Of a stretch of 64,000 nt of DNA, positions 26,601-34,975 are shown piece after piece; the stretch's first letter is position 1, and each line of letters starts with the position of its first letter. The notes under the pieces are model-generated. The model made no database searches. It worked only from the letters and a program-made list of their open reading frames with translations, and was not told the DNA's origin. The DNA comes from an uncultured Clostridia bacterium (GTDB lineage: Bacteria > Bacillota > Clostridia > TANB77 > CAG-508). The translations under genes and the position numbers were made by a program. The DNA lies in NCBI GenBank assembly GCA_948678575.1, contig CAPPGO010000001.1, forward strand, positions 213,904 through 277,903, in the 5' to 3' direction.

Positions 26601-28793
26601 CATATTACCCATTGAATGAGCTCCATGTGTAGCTTCATGATCCCAAACACTATATTTCATATGTTCTGTTGTATCATTTCTAGTTAAAAATGCAATTATA
26701 TTTGTATATATACCTTGATCTTTAACTGGTCTTACTTTGATTTCATATTTTATCTCACTATGTGCATTTACTGTTATAGCTGAGCTATTTCTTATAGATG
26801 CATCAATTTGAGTAACTGTACAAGTATTTTTATCTATTACAGTTCTAGTAACTTGTGTTATTCCAGCACCTATGTCTCCTGGTAACACGTCTCCAACTTT
26901 TACAACTGTTGGAAATCTAGAATCATTTTTCAATTCTATTGTAAAAGTAACTTCGTCTCCTCTTTCAACTTTAACTGAATTGTTATATTTATCTCGCATT
27001 GCATCTTCACGCAATTTATCGCCTTCCATATCACGTCTTTCAGTTCCACCATTATATAAGTTTATTGCTTCTCCTACATGGTCTACATTTGAAATATACT
27101 TATAAATTGACATTTGTGTTTTCATTGGTACTGAAACTCTAATTTTATAAGTTCTAAGTTCGTTACTTAATATACCTCCACCAGCGAAACCATCTTGTGC
27201 AGCATCTGCACCACTTGTTGGATTTTCCCAAGTGAATTTCCAACAATCTTTATGTCCATGTCTACATAGATAATCAACAGTATGTGTAGTACTATGAAAT
27301 GTACCATGATGGTGTACAGTATATGTATATGTGTATGTACTTCCATCTGCATTAGTTCCTGTTCCTGTTTCTGTTGTATCCCAACATCCAGAATACCAAG
27401 TATGTGTACAAGTTCCATGATATGGTGCACTTGTAGTACCTGGTGATGTATTTGCTGAACATCCTGATGCTGGACTTGGACAAGAATAAGATGTACATCC
27501 TCTTTGATTACTTTTTTCTTTCCAACTTAATCTATATTGATATCCTCTATATACAGTACCATTAGCTGATACGTGAATTCTTTGATATGTAAATATAATA
27601 TCTAATAATTCATCATAACCTTTTACTTCACCTTCACTAAATTGAATGTTAAAGTTCAAGTCTGGTTCTATATCTTTTTGTCCTCCACCATTTGCACCAA
27701 CAAGTTTTTTTGTAATATCAATTGTTTTTTCTGCACCAGATTCATTTGTAAGTACAGCTTCTACTTTGATAATATCTCCTTTTAAATCATCTGCTGTTCC
27801 AAATATATCTTGTAAAGTTGCAGTATCATAAGATGCTGATGAACCATCATCTCCTGCGACCTCATGATCATCATCTCCACCTGGTTCTCCAATTGATGAA
27901 CCATCTACATTAACTCTTGGACAATCATAATCTTTTGCTCTAACATAATGACTCATTTGAAATGGTCCTACAATTAAATTACCTCCTGATAATGTTGTAC
28001 CAACATTATCAGCTGGAATAACGTCTATTTTTGGATCTTCTGATTCTTGGTGATATTTATAATATTGCTCACCTTGATATTTTAATTTATTAGTTGCTGA
28101 ACCTCCTAAGTTAATCCAACTATCCCATACTGCTGATTGTAAAGGATCTGATGAATAAGAACCTCTTGTATATAAGTTATTTGGTCCACCTGATTTATAG
28201 CATGCAAGCAAAAATGCAAGTGATGCCCTTTCTTCTCCTTCTTCACAATTAAATGCAATATCTTGTGATGTATAATACCAGTTTGTATATACTGTATCTG
28301 TTGGATTCTCCGTTTTTTCTCTATGACCTTGATAAACTTTTGATGAAGTTTTTAAAGCTGGATTTGCATAATAGTCTGCACTTGTATCTAAATCTGCTGT
28401 CATACTTGTTGCATAAGTACTTAAATTTCCTTTTGAGTAATTCCATTTATTTTTAGTAACTGTATATGTACCAGGATCATGATATCCATTACCTAATACA
28501 TTATTCTTTTTTCCACCATATTCTACACCATGTTGCGCACAGAAATAATCTTTATTAGAATTAAATACATATTTATCAATAGGAAATCTTCCTATTCTTG
28601 TATATGGTGCTGTCTGTGGTGTAAATGCCTTTTTAACTTGCATTTCAATTGATTTTCCACCTACTAATGTAGTTTCTGGTTCTTGTTTTTTATCAAAAAG
28701 GGCATATGATTCATTAGATAATAATATAATTCCATATAAGGAAGTAGAAATTATGATACTAGCTAACAAAATACTTATTATAAATTTTTTCAT
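20625..28793 (-). CDS. Giant thioester-domain-like surface adhesin (2722 aa)
   Basis: The ATG follows AAGGAGGAG. Residues 1-31 form a signal peptide. The N-terminal domain has DYFCAQHG (Cys85) and DPLQSAVWDSW (Gln219), resembling the Cys and the TQxA(I/V)W glutamine of thioester domains in Gram-positive adhesins. A Cys/His-rich stretch follows at about 420-520 (HHHGTFHSTTHTVDYLCRHG). Beyond that are several DUF11-like modules (FTIELKNDSRFPTVVKVGDVL and later copies) and SdrD_B-like domains starting VIAGKVWLDRDKDGYMGQNG and RTLKGYVWDDARSE, plus a proline-rich hinge (PSPPPPDTPPPQ) coded near 23270. The tail is TPPTGLN, a hydrophobic helix and YHKRRIK. It begins 13 bp after the 1930-residue stalk gene, and its C-terminal half is clearly related to the 2286-residue protein. 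A covalent host- or matrix-binding role is inferred from the thioester-like motifs only. Confidence 0.8.
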   Translation of the reverse strand: MKKFIISILLASIIISTSLYGIILLSNESYALFDKKQEPETTLVGGKSIEMQVKKAFTPQTAPYTRIGRFPIDKYVFNSNKDYFCAQHGVEYGGKKNNVLGNGYHDPGTYTVTKNKWNYSKGNLSTYATSMTADLDTSADYYANPALKTSSKVYQGHREKTENPTDTVYTNWYYTSQDIAFNCEEGEERASLAFLLACYKSGGPNNLYTRGSYSSDPLQSAVWDSWINLGGSATNKLKYQGEQYYKYHQESEDPKIDVIPADNVGTTLSGGNLIVGPFQMSHYVRAKDYDCPRVNVDGSSIGEPGGDDDHEVAGDDGSSASYDTATLQDIFGTADDLKGDIIKVEAVLTNESGAEKTIDITKKLVGANGGGQKDIEPDLNFNIQFSEGEVKGYDELLDIIFTYQRIHVSANGTVYRGYQYRLSWKEKSNQRGCTSYSCPSPASGCSANTSPGTTSAPYHGTCTHTWYSGCWDTTETGTGTNADGSTYTYTYTVHHHGTFHSTTHTVDYLCRHGHKDCWKFTWENPTSGADAAQDGFAGGGILSNELRTYKIRVSVPMKTQMSIYKYISNVDHVGEAINLYNGGTERRDMEGDKLREDAMRDKYNNSVKVERGDEVTFTIELKNDSRFPTVVKVGDVLPGDIGAGITQVTRTVIDKNTCTVTQIDASIRNSSAITVNAHSEIKYEIKVRPVKDQGIYTNIIAFLTRNDTTEHMKYSVWDHEATHGAHSMGNMVNVRGDKNDSTNPKELRDWDSDTYEIKEFNVGFEKYIYDVEHDKEHIVPTSLDTTMPASDERSAKNGTTEAQKKANPVYAEYGDVVTYKIIAYNTMDSTGSRFDIQGSTRDGKPYWEPDKVYVNIEDKLPNKFSRLKIEVENTGITGNDSHTISAPEASMSGGKIKIDNLMIPAGGTRTITITLVVEEHQKGVIEENNAKLDKKIKNINRGPGKSSNVNDKYCVIKNNAPGDNLITSDFYIINDYELTLDKYISDYKHEMTDFNNSNDFTNETNTLSDRYEMTEEQKKNAPLQAEKNETIIYSIRLTNDAKTVGGSMTSAIKRATQVRPTKIQDAMDAGLEYQGVAVNVYKADGSVKFANVPVTHEDIGNNTHTFEMGNKYGSECLILDPTDYIIYEITVKVTKTNMYLYSLENTGTIRTLTDINHDEFTREVKNDEYNENIADQQVSKEYVKLKDLVIAGKVWLDRDKDGYMGQNGNGNLEVNGNAIDVETNPSTHIDDTTGKEFAMKGIVVKLYKDDGTLVRTTKTDGNGLFTFSRLEDGSTYYAGAYKADGSGVTESEQRVDKATNKDPNKNYTELSELINYYVEYEYDGLVYKSTEIYSDNKNIGVEGEIDDKYKRDSNAYEFTDVREEFNKHYEIVAFNKAYNGDLTEENALEYEKSNHESYIRVNKDRKITARSFINVPSNSSIANTKLLWLLKQTSSDYKPETEYLKYINLGLEEREDVDLDITQDVYELKTTINGEEMTYEYNQNKFTSKVGEVFADESRNAAKAIDKEHSTDEYNSEFYMTGYKDDTSGIESNRKLYSFEYYLEDYNYRISQYHIDTVRAYKGSPDRDFNANAVDGGASILLDNSVGRESELNTEITFRIKVTNNSITDDEPHKSEGKDIKVYTGINEIVEYYDTDFVDLTFNNDGSIRGFNVKEKDAHDYLVNKEIKVLSAKAVMGNGQEKPVTLTKESAYNAERTLQDGGMKLYDTLYIRPAVENTSTNVLTGQGIKASEFMLAEGESMDILITFVVEKELENPDIKEIETILGIKENVAEISSYSTYYKDGENYKSASLIDKDSNPNNFGETYESVSNVDSSEYLKFFEDDTFKTGILLKVPSPPPPDTPPPQGEDPEYKYKYNVQRTLKGYVWDDARSETATDEDGTQYIGNGKYGDGVSALEDARKNKAFEQSDGSNKEENDFSAKDVKAQLIEVIKMPDPENAGVERVYEDTIYVNGETGEDASVMKTRTAADGTYMFNGYIPGEYIVRFTYGDKEADEDINALSEERFIFNGQDYKSTTYQPNESVYAENAQANGDKTPGDVKLEILEKAGQSDAKDDEIRRLEVIGYSETVTNQKNEILKGKYSSDKIALLGQTYMNSETTDFLVRTEKEIRKVTILTYKEYNKKVTETITEARFNIANIDFGLQYRPEQQLALNKYISNITILTSDTNNANSSEPLVDAIFDEYYGVVRNTDFVTGATTFITDAEGNTIKVDPNGSNSDIENAVATGGGNIGEAQKNNDGTYVIAVAGTELNVNKSVGLQNVQYLPNEYEKDSNGMQALEEYPRGSGKYLVKATQGFAYIVLDDNILQGATIKVKYLFTGTNISEVDRVSSNLSDLRFKENTETEKYAKLGGTQNQVYDEVTYQVSDINNKPTFINHNYSPALTARNAMFSEYYRYELEGGNIKKDLTNKDILYRVKVKDLLANNDKVVEIADIQKAPNAGNPHSGTTGYYGRYLGSTYYTGKINDAMEVIAELKIDKILDYVDNDLVFNNDENRGENNLWKTTTTKELYDANMLNKFTYTYYDSNGKPVTDNTTTEDYKLVDADGRAYDTAERSNLALSLDDRVRDDLPADQDTTVNKKFSRFLFPRYADSNESIGIISLATSKVLSPEDKTDDMTYENIAEIIQYSSVTGRVTNLATTIGNAKIEEISNESPEFHEGRTESDTASVEKVTLTPPTGLNRINRVVRDVVKGASYTVVVIIVVALACVAVTVGITLYHKRRIK

Positions 28794-28806
28794 AAACTTC
28801 TCCTCC

Positions 28807-31800
28807 TTACTTATAGAATTTTTTTAAACTAATTTTTTTATTTTTTGCTTTATACACTTTATCAAAATGTATATCTATTGGTAATTTTTGATTATATCCA
28901 AGTCCTGCAAGAACTCCTATTATGAATATAATAATTATTACATTTCTTAATGTTCTACCTGTTGACACTGTGATGATTGTATTTTGAACACTAATATTAT
29001 TATCTGCTTTTTCTGATTCCGCTGAATTAGATAAAGCTTTTAGTATTTCTACTTTATTAGAAATTGTACCCGTATTTTCATTTGTCATTGTCTTTGTTAA
29101 GTTTATCTTGTACTCTTTCTTTTGTCCTGGATTTAAAGTTGTTTGATTTATATTTTTCATATAAATATATCCATCATTTCCTTTATACCAGTCTTTATTT
29201 TGATTTTCATCAAATTCGATATCTGTACCAATGTAATCCACTACTTGCTCAGCATATCCTTCTAAACTACCTTTATTTTCTAATGTAATTGTATATTCTA
29301 ATTCTACCTTAGCACCTTTTAATTGCTTTGAATGAATGTCTATTTTTGCTAAATCTACATTATTGTAATTATATTCTTTTGTACCTTTTTTAGTTGTTAC
29401 TTTTGCTTTACTTAAATATTTAGTAATTTGTAAATCAAAAGTATCTCTACTTTGTAAACCAATATCAATATTTTCAATATTAGCATTTTCTACTGTTATT
29501 GTATTTGAAATTGCATTCATATCATCTGCATTACTTTCAATAACATCAGAATTTCTATCTTCTCCAACATCTGCTTTCTTATAAATTGTAGTTGTGTATA
29601 ATTTATTATCATAAACAAATGCTACAATGTATTTTCCATTTTCTACATCGTTAAAAATATATCCACCATTGCTATCTGTTGTTGTAGATTTAAGCATAGA
29701 GTGTCCAACCGTTAATAAATATACTTTTATTGAAGCTAAAGCTTTTTCATCATCTTCTCTTGCTCCATTCTTATTTGTATCTAACCATGCTCTACCTTTT
29801 ATACTATATTTTTGAACTTCTACTGGCTCACTTGGATTATTATTTTCTTCTGGTTGTGTAGGCGTATTTGGTTCATTTGGTGTTAAATTGTTATTATTAT
29901 TGCTATTATTGTTATTATTGTTACTATTATCTGGGTTTTGATTTACATTGTCATTATCATTATTTGTATTATTATCATTATTGGCATTATCTTCTTGCTC
30001 TTGTCGTTTTTGTTCTTCTTCATATTCTTTATTTAAGTTATCAATTCTATCTTGCTCTTTTTCTTCTTCTGTTTTCTCTGTATTCAATACTGTAAATTCA
30101 AAAGGATCTATATTTATATCTTCTTGATTATCTGCTGTTATTTTTCTGTTTAATATAACTTTAATAGTATCGATTCCAGACATGTTTTTAGCTTTTAATG
30201 TCATATCAACAGTCATGCTTTCATTTGCTTTTATAATTGGTAACTTGGCATCTATTTTTCCTGTTCCATCTCCTGTTGATAAAGTACTTCCATTAGAACA
30301 TTTTATTTCTCTAACATCCATGTTATTTGGAACATCACATTGGAATTTACCACTAGTTACATTAGTTAATCCCATATTTGTTATTGTTGTTGAAATAACA
30401 ATAGTTTCATTTTCTTTAATTTGTGACAATTTATTTACTGTGCTGTCTTTTGCATCAATCATTCCTCTAATTACACTTTGATTTACAGGTGTACTATACT
30501 CATAATTTGCCATATCCTCTGATTTTATTTGGAATTGACAATTATATTCTTCTTTTGATTTACTAATTTTTTTTGCAATTACTTCTGTTGTTATAACAGT
30601 TGTTTCACCCTTTTTCATTTCTGGTATTTTAAAATATATTTTTCCATCATTTGGACTAAATGTAATATCTCCATCTGCTCCATTAATTTTTCCTGATGAA
30701 AATTCATAAACTTTTCCTACATTGAAAATTGCTTCAACATTTTTTAAATCTCTATTAGAAATATTTTGTACATTTAATGTAAAGTTTGTTGGTGTACCTG
30801 GTTCTAAAACTCTATCATAATCCAAAGTTATATTTGTATCAAAATTTGCATATTGCAACTTATTTTTTATTTCATTTGTTTCTATACTATTTGCTAACGT
30901 ATCACTAGTAACAGTTGCTTTATTTGTTATGTATATATCAGGAACTTCTGTTATATATTTTTTCTCAAATATTGGTTCTTGAATTATTACTTTTTCTTCG
31001 TTTTCATATTTTGTATTCTCATCACCAGATTGTGGTGGTACTTCTACATCTTTATATCCAACAACTTCTTCTATATAATATCCATTTTCGTCTTTTCCTG
31101 TTGCATAAGATTCAAGAGTAGGTTTTCTATTTGTTCTTACATAATAATCAAATGTTTTTGTTTCTCCTGCTTTTAATACAGGAATATTAAATTCCATTTC
31201 TTTTTTAGTAGAATCCAATACAAAACTATAATCACCAACATAACATCTACCATCTTTTACTGTATATGTTGTGTATTCTGGAATTGGTGCTTTTACATTA
31301 ATATTTTGTATATCAATACTTCCACTATTTACAACTGTTACTGTATATTTCATTCTTTTTTCAGATAAAATATCAGCTCCATCTCCAATGTCTACACTTA
31401 GATTTGCTTCGATTTTTGGTCCAGCTTCTGTTACTAAACCTACTAAATCTGCTTTTGTACTTTCATATACAACTGCTAAATCTGTATGATTATTATAATA
31501 TGCTCCAAATGAACCATACATTTCTACTTCATAAGGTAAGTTAGCTGGTATTTGGAAATTATAACTAAACTTAAATAATGTTCCAGCTTTAACTGTACTA
31601 GTTGGTACAATTAAATAAGATTTTACTTGACTCATATCTTCTGGTGTTTTTGTCCAACCATTTGCGCCATTACTTAAAGATATATCAGCTTTTGGATTAT
31701 ATGAATAATATATATCGCATCCAATTGGATTAATATCTGATTGAAGAATTCCACTAACCATAAATGTATTTCTATTAGTTCCAATTGTTTTACCTGTTAT

Positions 31801-34599
31801 AACATCTGTTGCTTCTGTATTTGGTACTCTACCTAACATTGCAACATCTGTACAATCATTTCCTGTATTATTTAATGCTGCAAGTGTCATTGTAACATCT
31901 CTTGTAAGTGTTCCCATTTCAGCTTTGGCTGTTACTTCACCTTGTTTTATTGTTTCAATTGTACTTCCCATTCCATCATAATTTTCAATACCATTTGCTG
32001 TAATAAAACCTGATGGTGCTTGGAATGAAAATACTTCAATATCAAAACCATTTGTTGTTTTAATTATTCCATCTGGAATACCACTTGAAATTTTCCAATC
32101 TGTTTGTGATTGATAATTTGTTACACCTTGATTGAAATAATACATTTTTAATTGATCATCTTTCTTTGGTGTATAATCATCAACTACTATTTTTGTATTT
32201 ACTATAATATTTGTACCATTTGTAATTTCACTTGTACTAAATTCTCTTTGAACACCCTCTAATTGAATTTTCATTCTTTGAACGTTATTTGCATCTTTGA
32301 AAAGTGAAATGTTTTTAACTGTTAATCCTTCTTCATATAAAAGATTTACTGATTTTACTTCAACATCTCTTATATAAGATGGAAATACAATTTCGAATTC
32401 TGGATTTATATATAAATCACTTTTATCAGTATTATTATTAAGTTCAATTTTTAATTCAACATTTTCGTTATCTGCTATTGTAGATAATTGTGTTGTATTC
32501 ATTGAAATTTCAGCTTTTGTATAGCTTTTTTCAAAATATTTTTCTGCTTTTAATGGTGTAAGTTCAATAACTTCATCAGAAGTTCCATATTTTACTTGTG
32601 CTTTTACTCTACTTTCTATTTTTTCAAAATTATTAAATGTAGCTTTTTCATAAGCACATTTTCCAATTGATTTAACAAAATCAACTGTTATTGTTCCATT
32701 AACTTTAATATCTTTTACAGATATTTCTACACCATGTATATCTCCATTTAGTACTAATTCACAATCTTCTTGTGAACTAACTATGCTAGCATTTAATGTA
32801 TGTAAAACTTCTCCTGTACTTGATTTAATTTCTATTGTTCCGCCTTGATTTAATATTTCTGCTATCTCAGCATATTTGAATTTTACTTCTTTATATAATA
32901 CATCTTGCGCTTCAAATTCTAAGTTTGTCTTATCTATATAATATTCTTTTGTATCTTTTAATGTAAATTCTTTTAAAATATCATTTGTAAGAATATTTAT
33001 ACTAACTGTTGAAGTAAATTCTGTATCATATACAGCTTCAACTGAATTATAGTTAGCATTAATTTTTCCTTTGCTTATTAAATCTTCTGTTGTTCCTATT
33101 GAATATGTAATAAGTTCTCCAATATTTACAATTGTTTTCTTTTCTCCTGAGAAATCTTTTGTTATTATATTATTTTCTTTTCCGCTAAATTCTTCAACTG
33201 TTACTTTTCCTTTTAAGTCAACTGAAATTTCTTGACTTTCTACATATTCATCGTATCTATATACAATTACATATATATCTTCGCCACTTGTTAAAACAGC
33301 ATTATTGTTTTCAACTTTTATAGTTATGGTATTTTTATCTGCATTATATTCCCAATTATCACTAGAAAAAGTAATTTCATTAATTTCTTCACCTGATGTT
33401 GCTTTTAATTTTGTTGCGCGCACATCTAAAGTTATAGGTGATTTTCCATTAATTAATGGAGCTTCAAACTCTATAACTGTTTCTTTTAATGGTAAATAAT
33501 TTTCCTCTGTACAATCTCTATTTACAACTATTTTGCTTTCAACCAAAGTTCCTTTTGTTCCTTCAACTTCAAAAGGTGAAACTTTTGTAATTTCAGTTGA
33601 AACATTTATGTCTTTTGAATAAGTCCATTCAGTTGTTATTTTATCTGTACTAGAAACTTCTACTTCTTCTAGATCTTCATTTATATAAGTACCAAACAAG
33701 TCCAAATTTGTTTGTTTATATAAGTCTGATACATTTAATGTTTCACCAGCTTTATAAGCTAATTTAACATAAATCTTTGTATTTTCTGCTACATTTTCTA
33801 CCAATATTTCATTATCACTATTAATCTTTGCACTTATTGCTGAAACGGGTATAACGTCATTATTTTCTTTTTGTTTAGCTTCGTCTTCATATACTTTATC
33901 TTCATCAACTAATACATCTTCTTGTTCTTGATTATCCACTGTTTTTCCGTCAGTTGGAATAATGTTTTCAGCCGCTTGTCCGTCGGCAGGTTCCATATCT
34001 TGAACATTTGTATTATCTGATGTTACAGTATTAGCATTATCAACAACTGCTGTATTTTCTTCATTTTCTACTACATTATTTGTAACGTCATTTGCTATTT
34101 CATTTGCAATAGTGTTTTCTGATGATGTTGTATTTTCATTTGTTGGTAAAGTCAATTCTACTTCTGGTAAATCAGCATTTACAACTTGTCCTGTTTGCAA
34201 AAGAGTTTCTTCAAGTTGAACAGCTTGTTCTAATGTATCCTCCTTCTTTTCGTTATTTGATGATAAATTCAAAATTTCTTCGAATTTAAAATTGGGCTCT
34301 CCTTCATCAGTAACAGCTTTTATTGTTCCAGTTTTCAAATAACCAATTTCTTTTGGTTCTAACTCTAAAATCAATGTCATTTTGCCATTAACATCTGCTT
34401 GCATTTCATTTTTTTCTTTTCCATTTTCATCTAAGAAATAAGCCTTGTATGAAAGATTATTCTTACCAAAAAGTGAAAAACCAAAAAGCGATATGCCATC
34501 ACTTGTTGCCAATGCTTGCAAAGTTAAACCACAATTTGAAAATGTGATAACAAATACTATTGCCATTACTAAGATTTTCCTAAGTACTTTGTTTTCCAT
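28807..34599 (-). CDS. Giant stalk-type surface protein with Asn-rich linker (1930 aa)
   Basis: The signal peptide (residues 1-32, VLRKILVMAIVFVITFSNCG, then ALATSDG) resembles that of the 1701-residue paralogue. Residues about 110-260 are an acidic Asn/Thr/Glu-rich insert absent from the paralogue. The middle is a series of beta domains; about 1100-1480 are DUF11-like (MKYTVTVVNSGSIDIQNINV). A low-complexity, Asn-rich linker (coded about 29830-30010) is followed by an SdrD_B-like domain (SIKGRAWLDTNKNGAREDDE, GGYIFNDVENGKYIVAFVYD) and a last DUF11-like module. The tail is TVSTGR, a hydrophobic helix and an unusually long basic end. It leads a two-gene operon with the 2722-residue thioester-like protein and is probably a surface stalk. 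Only a weak AAAGGG site precedes the ATG. Confidence 0.8.
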   Translation of the reverse strand: MENKVLRKILVMAIVFVITFSNCGLTLQALATSDGISLFGFSLFGKNNLSYKAYFLDENGKEKNEMQADVNGKMTLILELEPKEIGYLKTGTIKAVTDEGEPNFKFEEILNLSSNNEKKEDTLEQAVQLEETLLQTGQVVNADLPEVELTLPTNENTTSSENTIANEIANDVTNNVVENEENTAVVDNANTVTSDNTNVQDMEPADGQAAENIIPTDGKTVDNQEQEDVLVDEDKVYEDEAKQKENNDVIPVSAISAKINSDNEILVENVAENTKIYVKLAYKAGETLNVSDLYKQTNLDLFGTYINEDLEEVEVSSTDKITTEWTYSKDINVSTEITKVSPFEVEGTKGTLVESKIVVNRDCTEENYLPLKETVIEFEAPLINGKSPITLDVRATKLKATSGEEINEITFSSDNWEYNADKNTITIKVENNNAVLTSGEDIYVIVYRYDEYVESQEISVDLKGKVTVEEFSGKENNIITKDFSGEKKTIVNIGELITYSIGTTEDLISKGKINANYNSVEAVYDTEFTSTVSINILTNDILKEFTLKDTKEYYIDKTNLEFEAQDVLYKEVKFKYAEIAEILNQGGTIEIKSSTGEVLHTLNASIVSSQEDCELVLNGDIHGVEISVKDIKVNGTITVDFVKSIGKCAYEKATFNNFEKIESRVKAQVKYGTSDEVIELTPLKAEKYFEKSYTKAEISMNTTQLSTIADNENVELKIELNNNTDKSDLYINPEFEIVFPSYIRDVEVKSVNLLYEEGLTVKNISLFKDANNVQRMKIQLEGVQREFSTSEITNGTNIIVNTKIVVDDYTPKKDDQLKMYYFNQGVTNYQSQTDWKISSGIPDGIIKTTNGFDIEVFSFQAPSGFITANGIENYDGMGSTIETIKQGEVTAKAEMGTLTRDVTMTLAALNNTGNDCTDVAMLGRVPNTEATDVITGKTIGTNRNTFMVSGILQSDINPIGCDIYYSYNPKADISLSNGANGWTKTPEDMSQVKSYLIVPTSTVKAGTLFKFSYNFQIPANLPYEVEMYGSFGAYYNNHTDLAVVYESTKADLVGLVTEAGPKIEANLSVDIGDGADILSEKRMKYTVTVVNSGSIDIQNINVKAPIPEYTTYTVKDGRCYVGDYSFVLDSTKKEMEFNIPVLKAGETKTFDYYVRTNRKPTLESYATGKDENGYYIEEVVGYKDVEVPPQSGDENTKYENEEKVIIQEPIFEKKYITEVPDIYITNKATVTSDTLANSIETNEIKNKLQYANFDTNITLDYDRVLEPGTPTNFTLNVQNISNRDLKNVEAIFNVGKVYEFSSGKINGADGDITFSPNDGKIYFKIPEMKKGETTVITTEVIAKKISKSKEEYNCQFQIKSEDMANYEYSTPVNQSVIRGMIDAKDSTVNKLSQIKENETIVISTTITNMGLTNVTSGKFQCDVPNNMDVREIKCSNGSTLSTGDGTGKIDAKLPIIKANESMTVDMTLKAKNMSGIDTIKVILNRKITADNQEDINIDPFEFTVLNTEKTEEEKEQDRIDNLNKEYEEEQKRQEQEDNANNDNNTNNDNDNVNQNPDNSNNNNNNSNNNNNLTPNEPNTPTQPEENNNPSEPVEVQKYSIKGRAWLDTNKNGAREDDEKALASIKVYLLTVGHSMLKSTTTDSNGGYIFNDVENGKYIVAFVYDNKLYTTTIYKKADVGEDRNSDVIESNADDMNAISNTITVENANIENIDIGLQSRDTFDLQITKYLSKAKVTTKKGTKEYNYNNVDLAKIDIHSKQLKGAKVELEYTITLENKGSLEGYAEQVVDYIGTDIEFDENQNKDWYKGNDGYIYMKNINQTTLNPGQKKEYKINLTKTMTNENTGTISNKVEILKALSNSAESEKADNNISVQNTIITVSTGRTLRNVIIIIFIIGVLAGLGYNQKLPIDIHFDKVYKAKNKKISLKKFYK

Positions 34600-34735
34600 A
34601 ACTTTTTCCCTTTCTGCCGTTTTGGCGCAATACTGCTTAAATTATTATATATATTATATTACGCTTTAATTTTTTTTTTGTACATAGGGAAAAATTCCCA
34701 ATTTTCAATTGTTACAGAGATTTTGACACAAAAAA

Positions 34736-34790
34736 ATTACGGAAATAAAGGCTTCAAAATCAATTTTTCACTATATTAAATTTTCATTAC
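34736..34790 (-). promoter_or_regulatory. Bipartite upstream element, copy 3
   Basis: On the + strand ATTACGGAA (34736-34744) is followed by TTAAATTTTCATTAC (34776-34790). Outer spacing is 54 bp, as in copy 2. It lies about 137 bp upstream of the 1930-residue gene; a TATAAT box at 34653-34658 (minus strand) may be the -10 of that gene, though no good -35 is visible. Confidence 0.45.
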
Positions 34791-34887
34791 TTTTTTGAAA
34801 AGTATCTGACATAAAACCATAAATTACTATTTTTTTATGAAAAAGTGATAAAAATTTCTTAAAACAAGCAACCGTGCTAAAATAAAA

Positions 34888-34912
34888 AGAAGAACATAGT
34901 CAACATTCTTCT
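34888..34912 (-). terminator. Probable terminator of the small two-gene operon
   Basis: AGAAGAA and TTCTTCT form a 7-bp stem with an 11-base loop followed on the minus strand by TTTTTATTTTA, 64 bp past the stop of the 104-residue gene. Confidence 0.5.
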
Positions 34913-34975
34913 CATTAAAAAGTATAAATATTAAACATAAAATTATTACGGCATCAAGCTTTTCTTCCAAATAAG

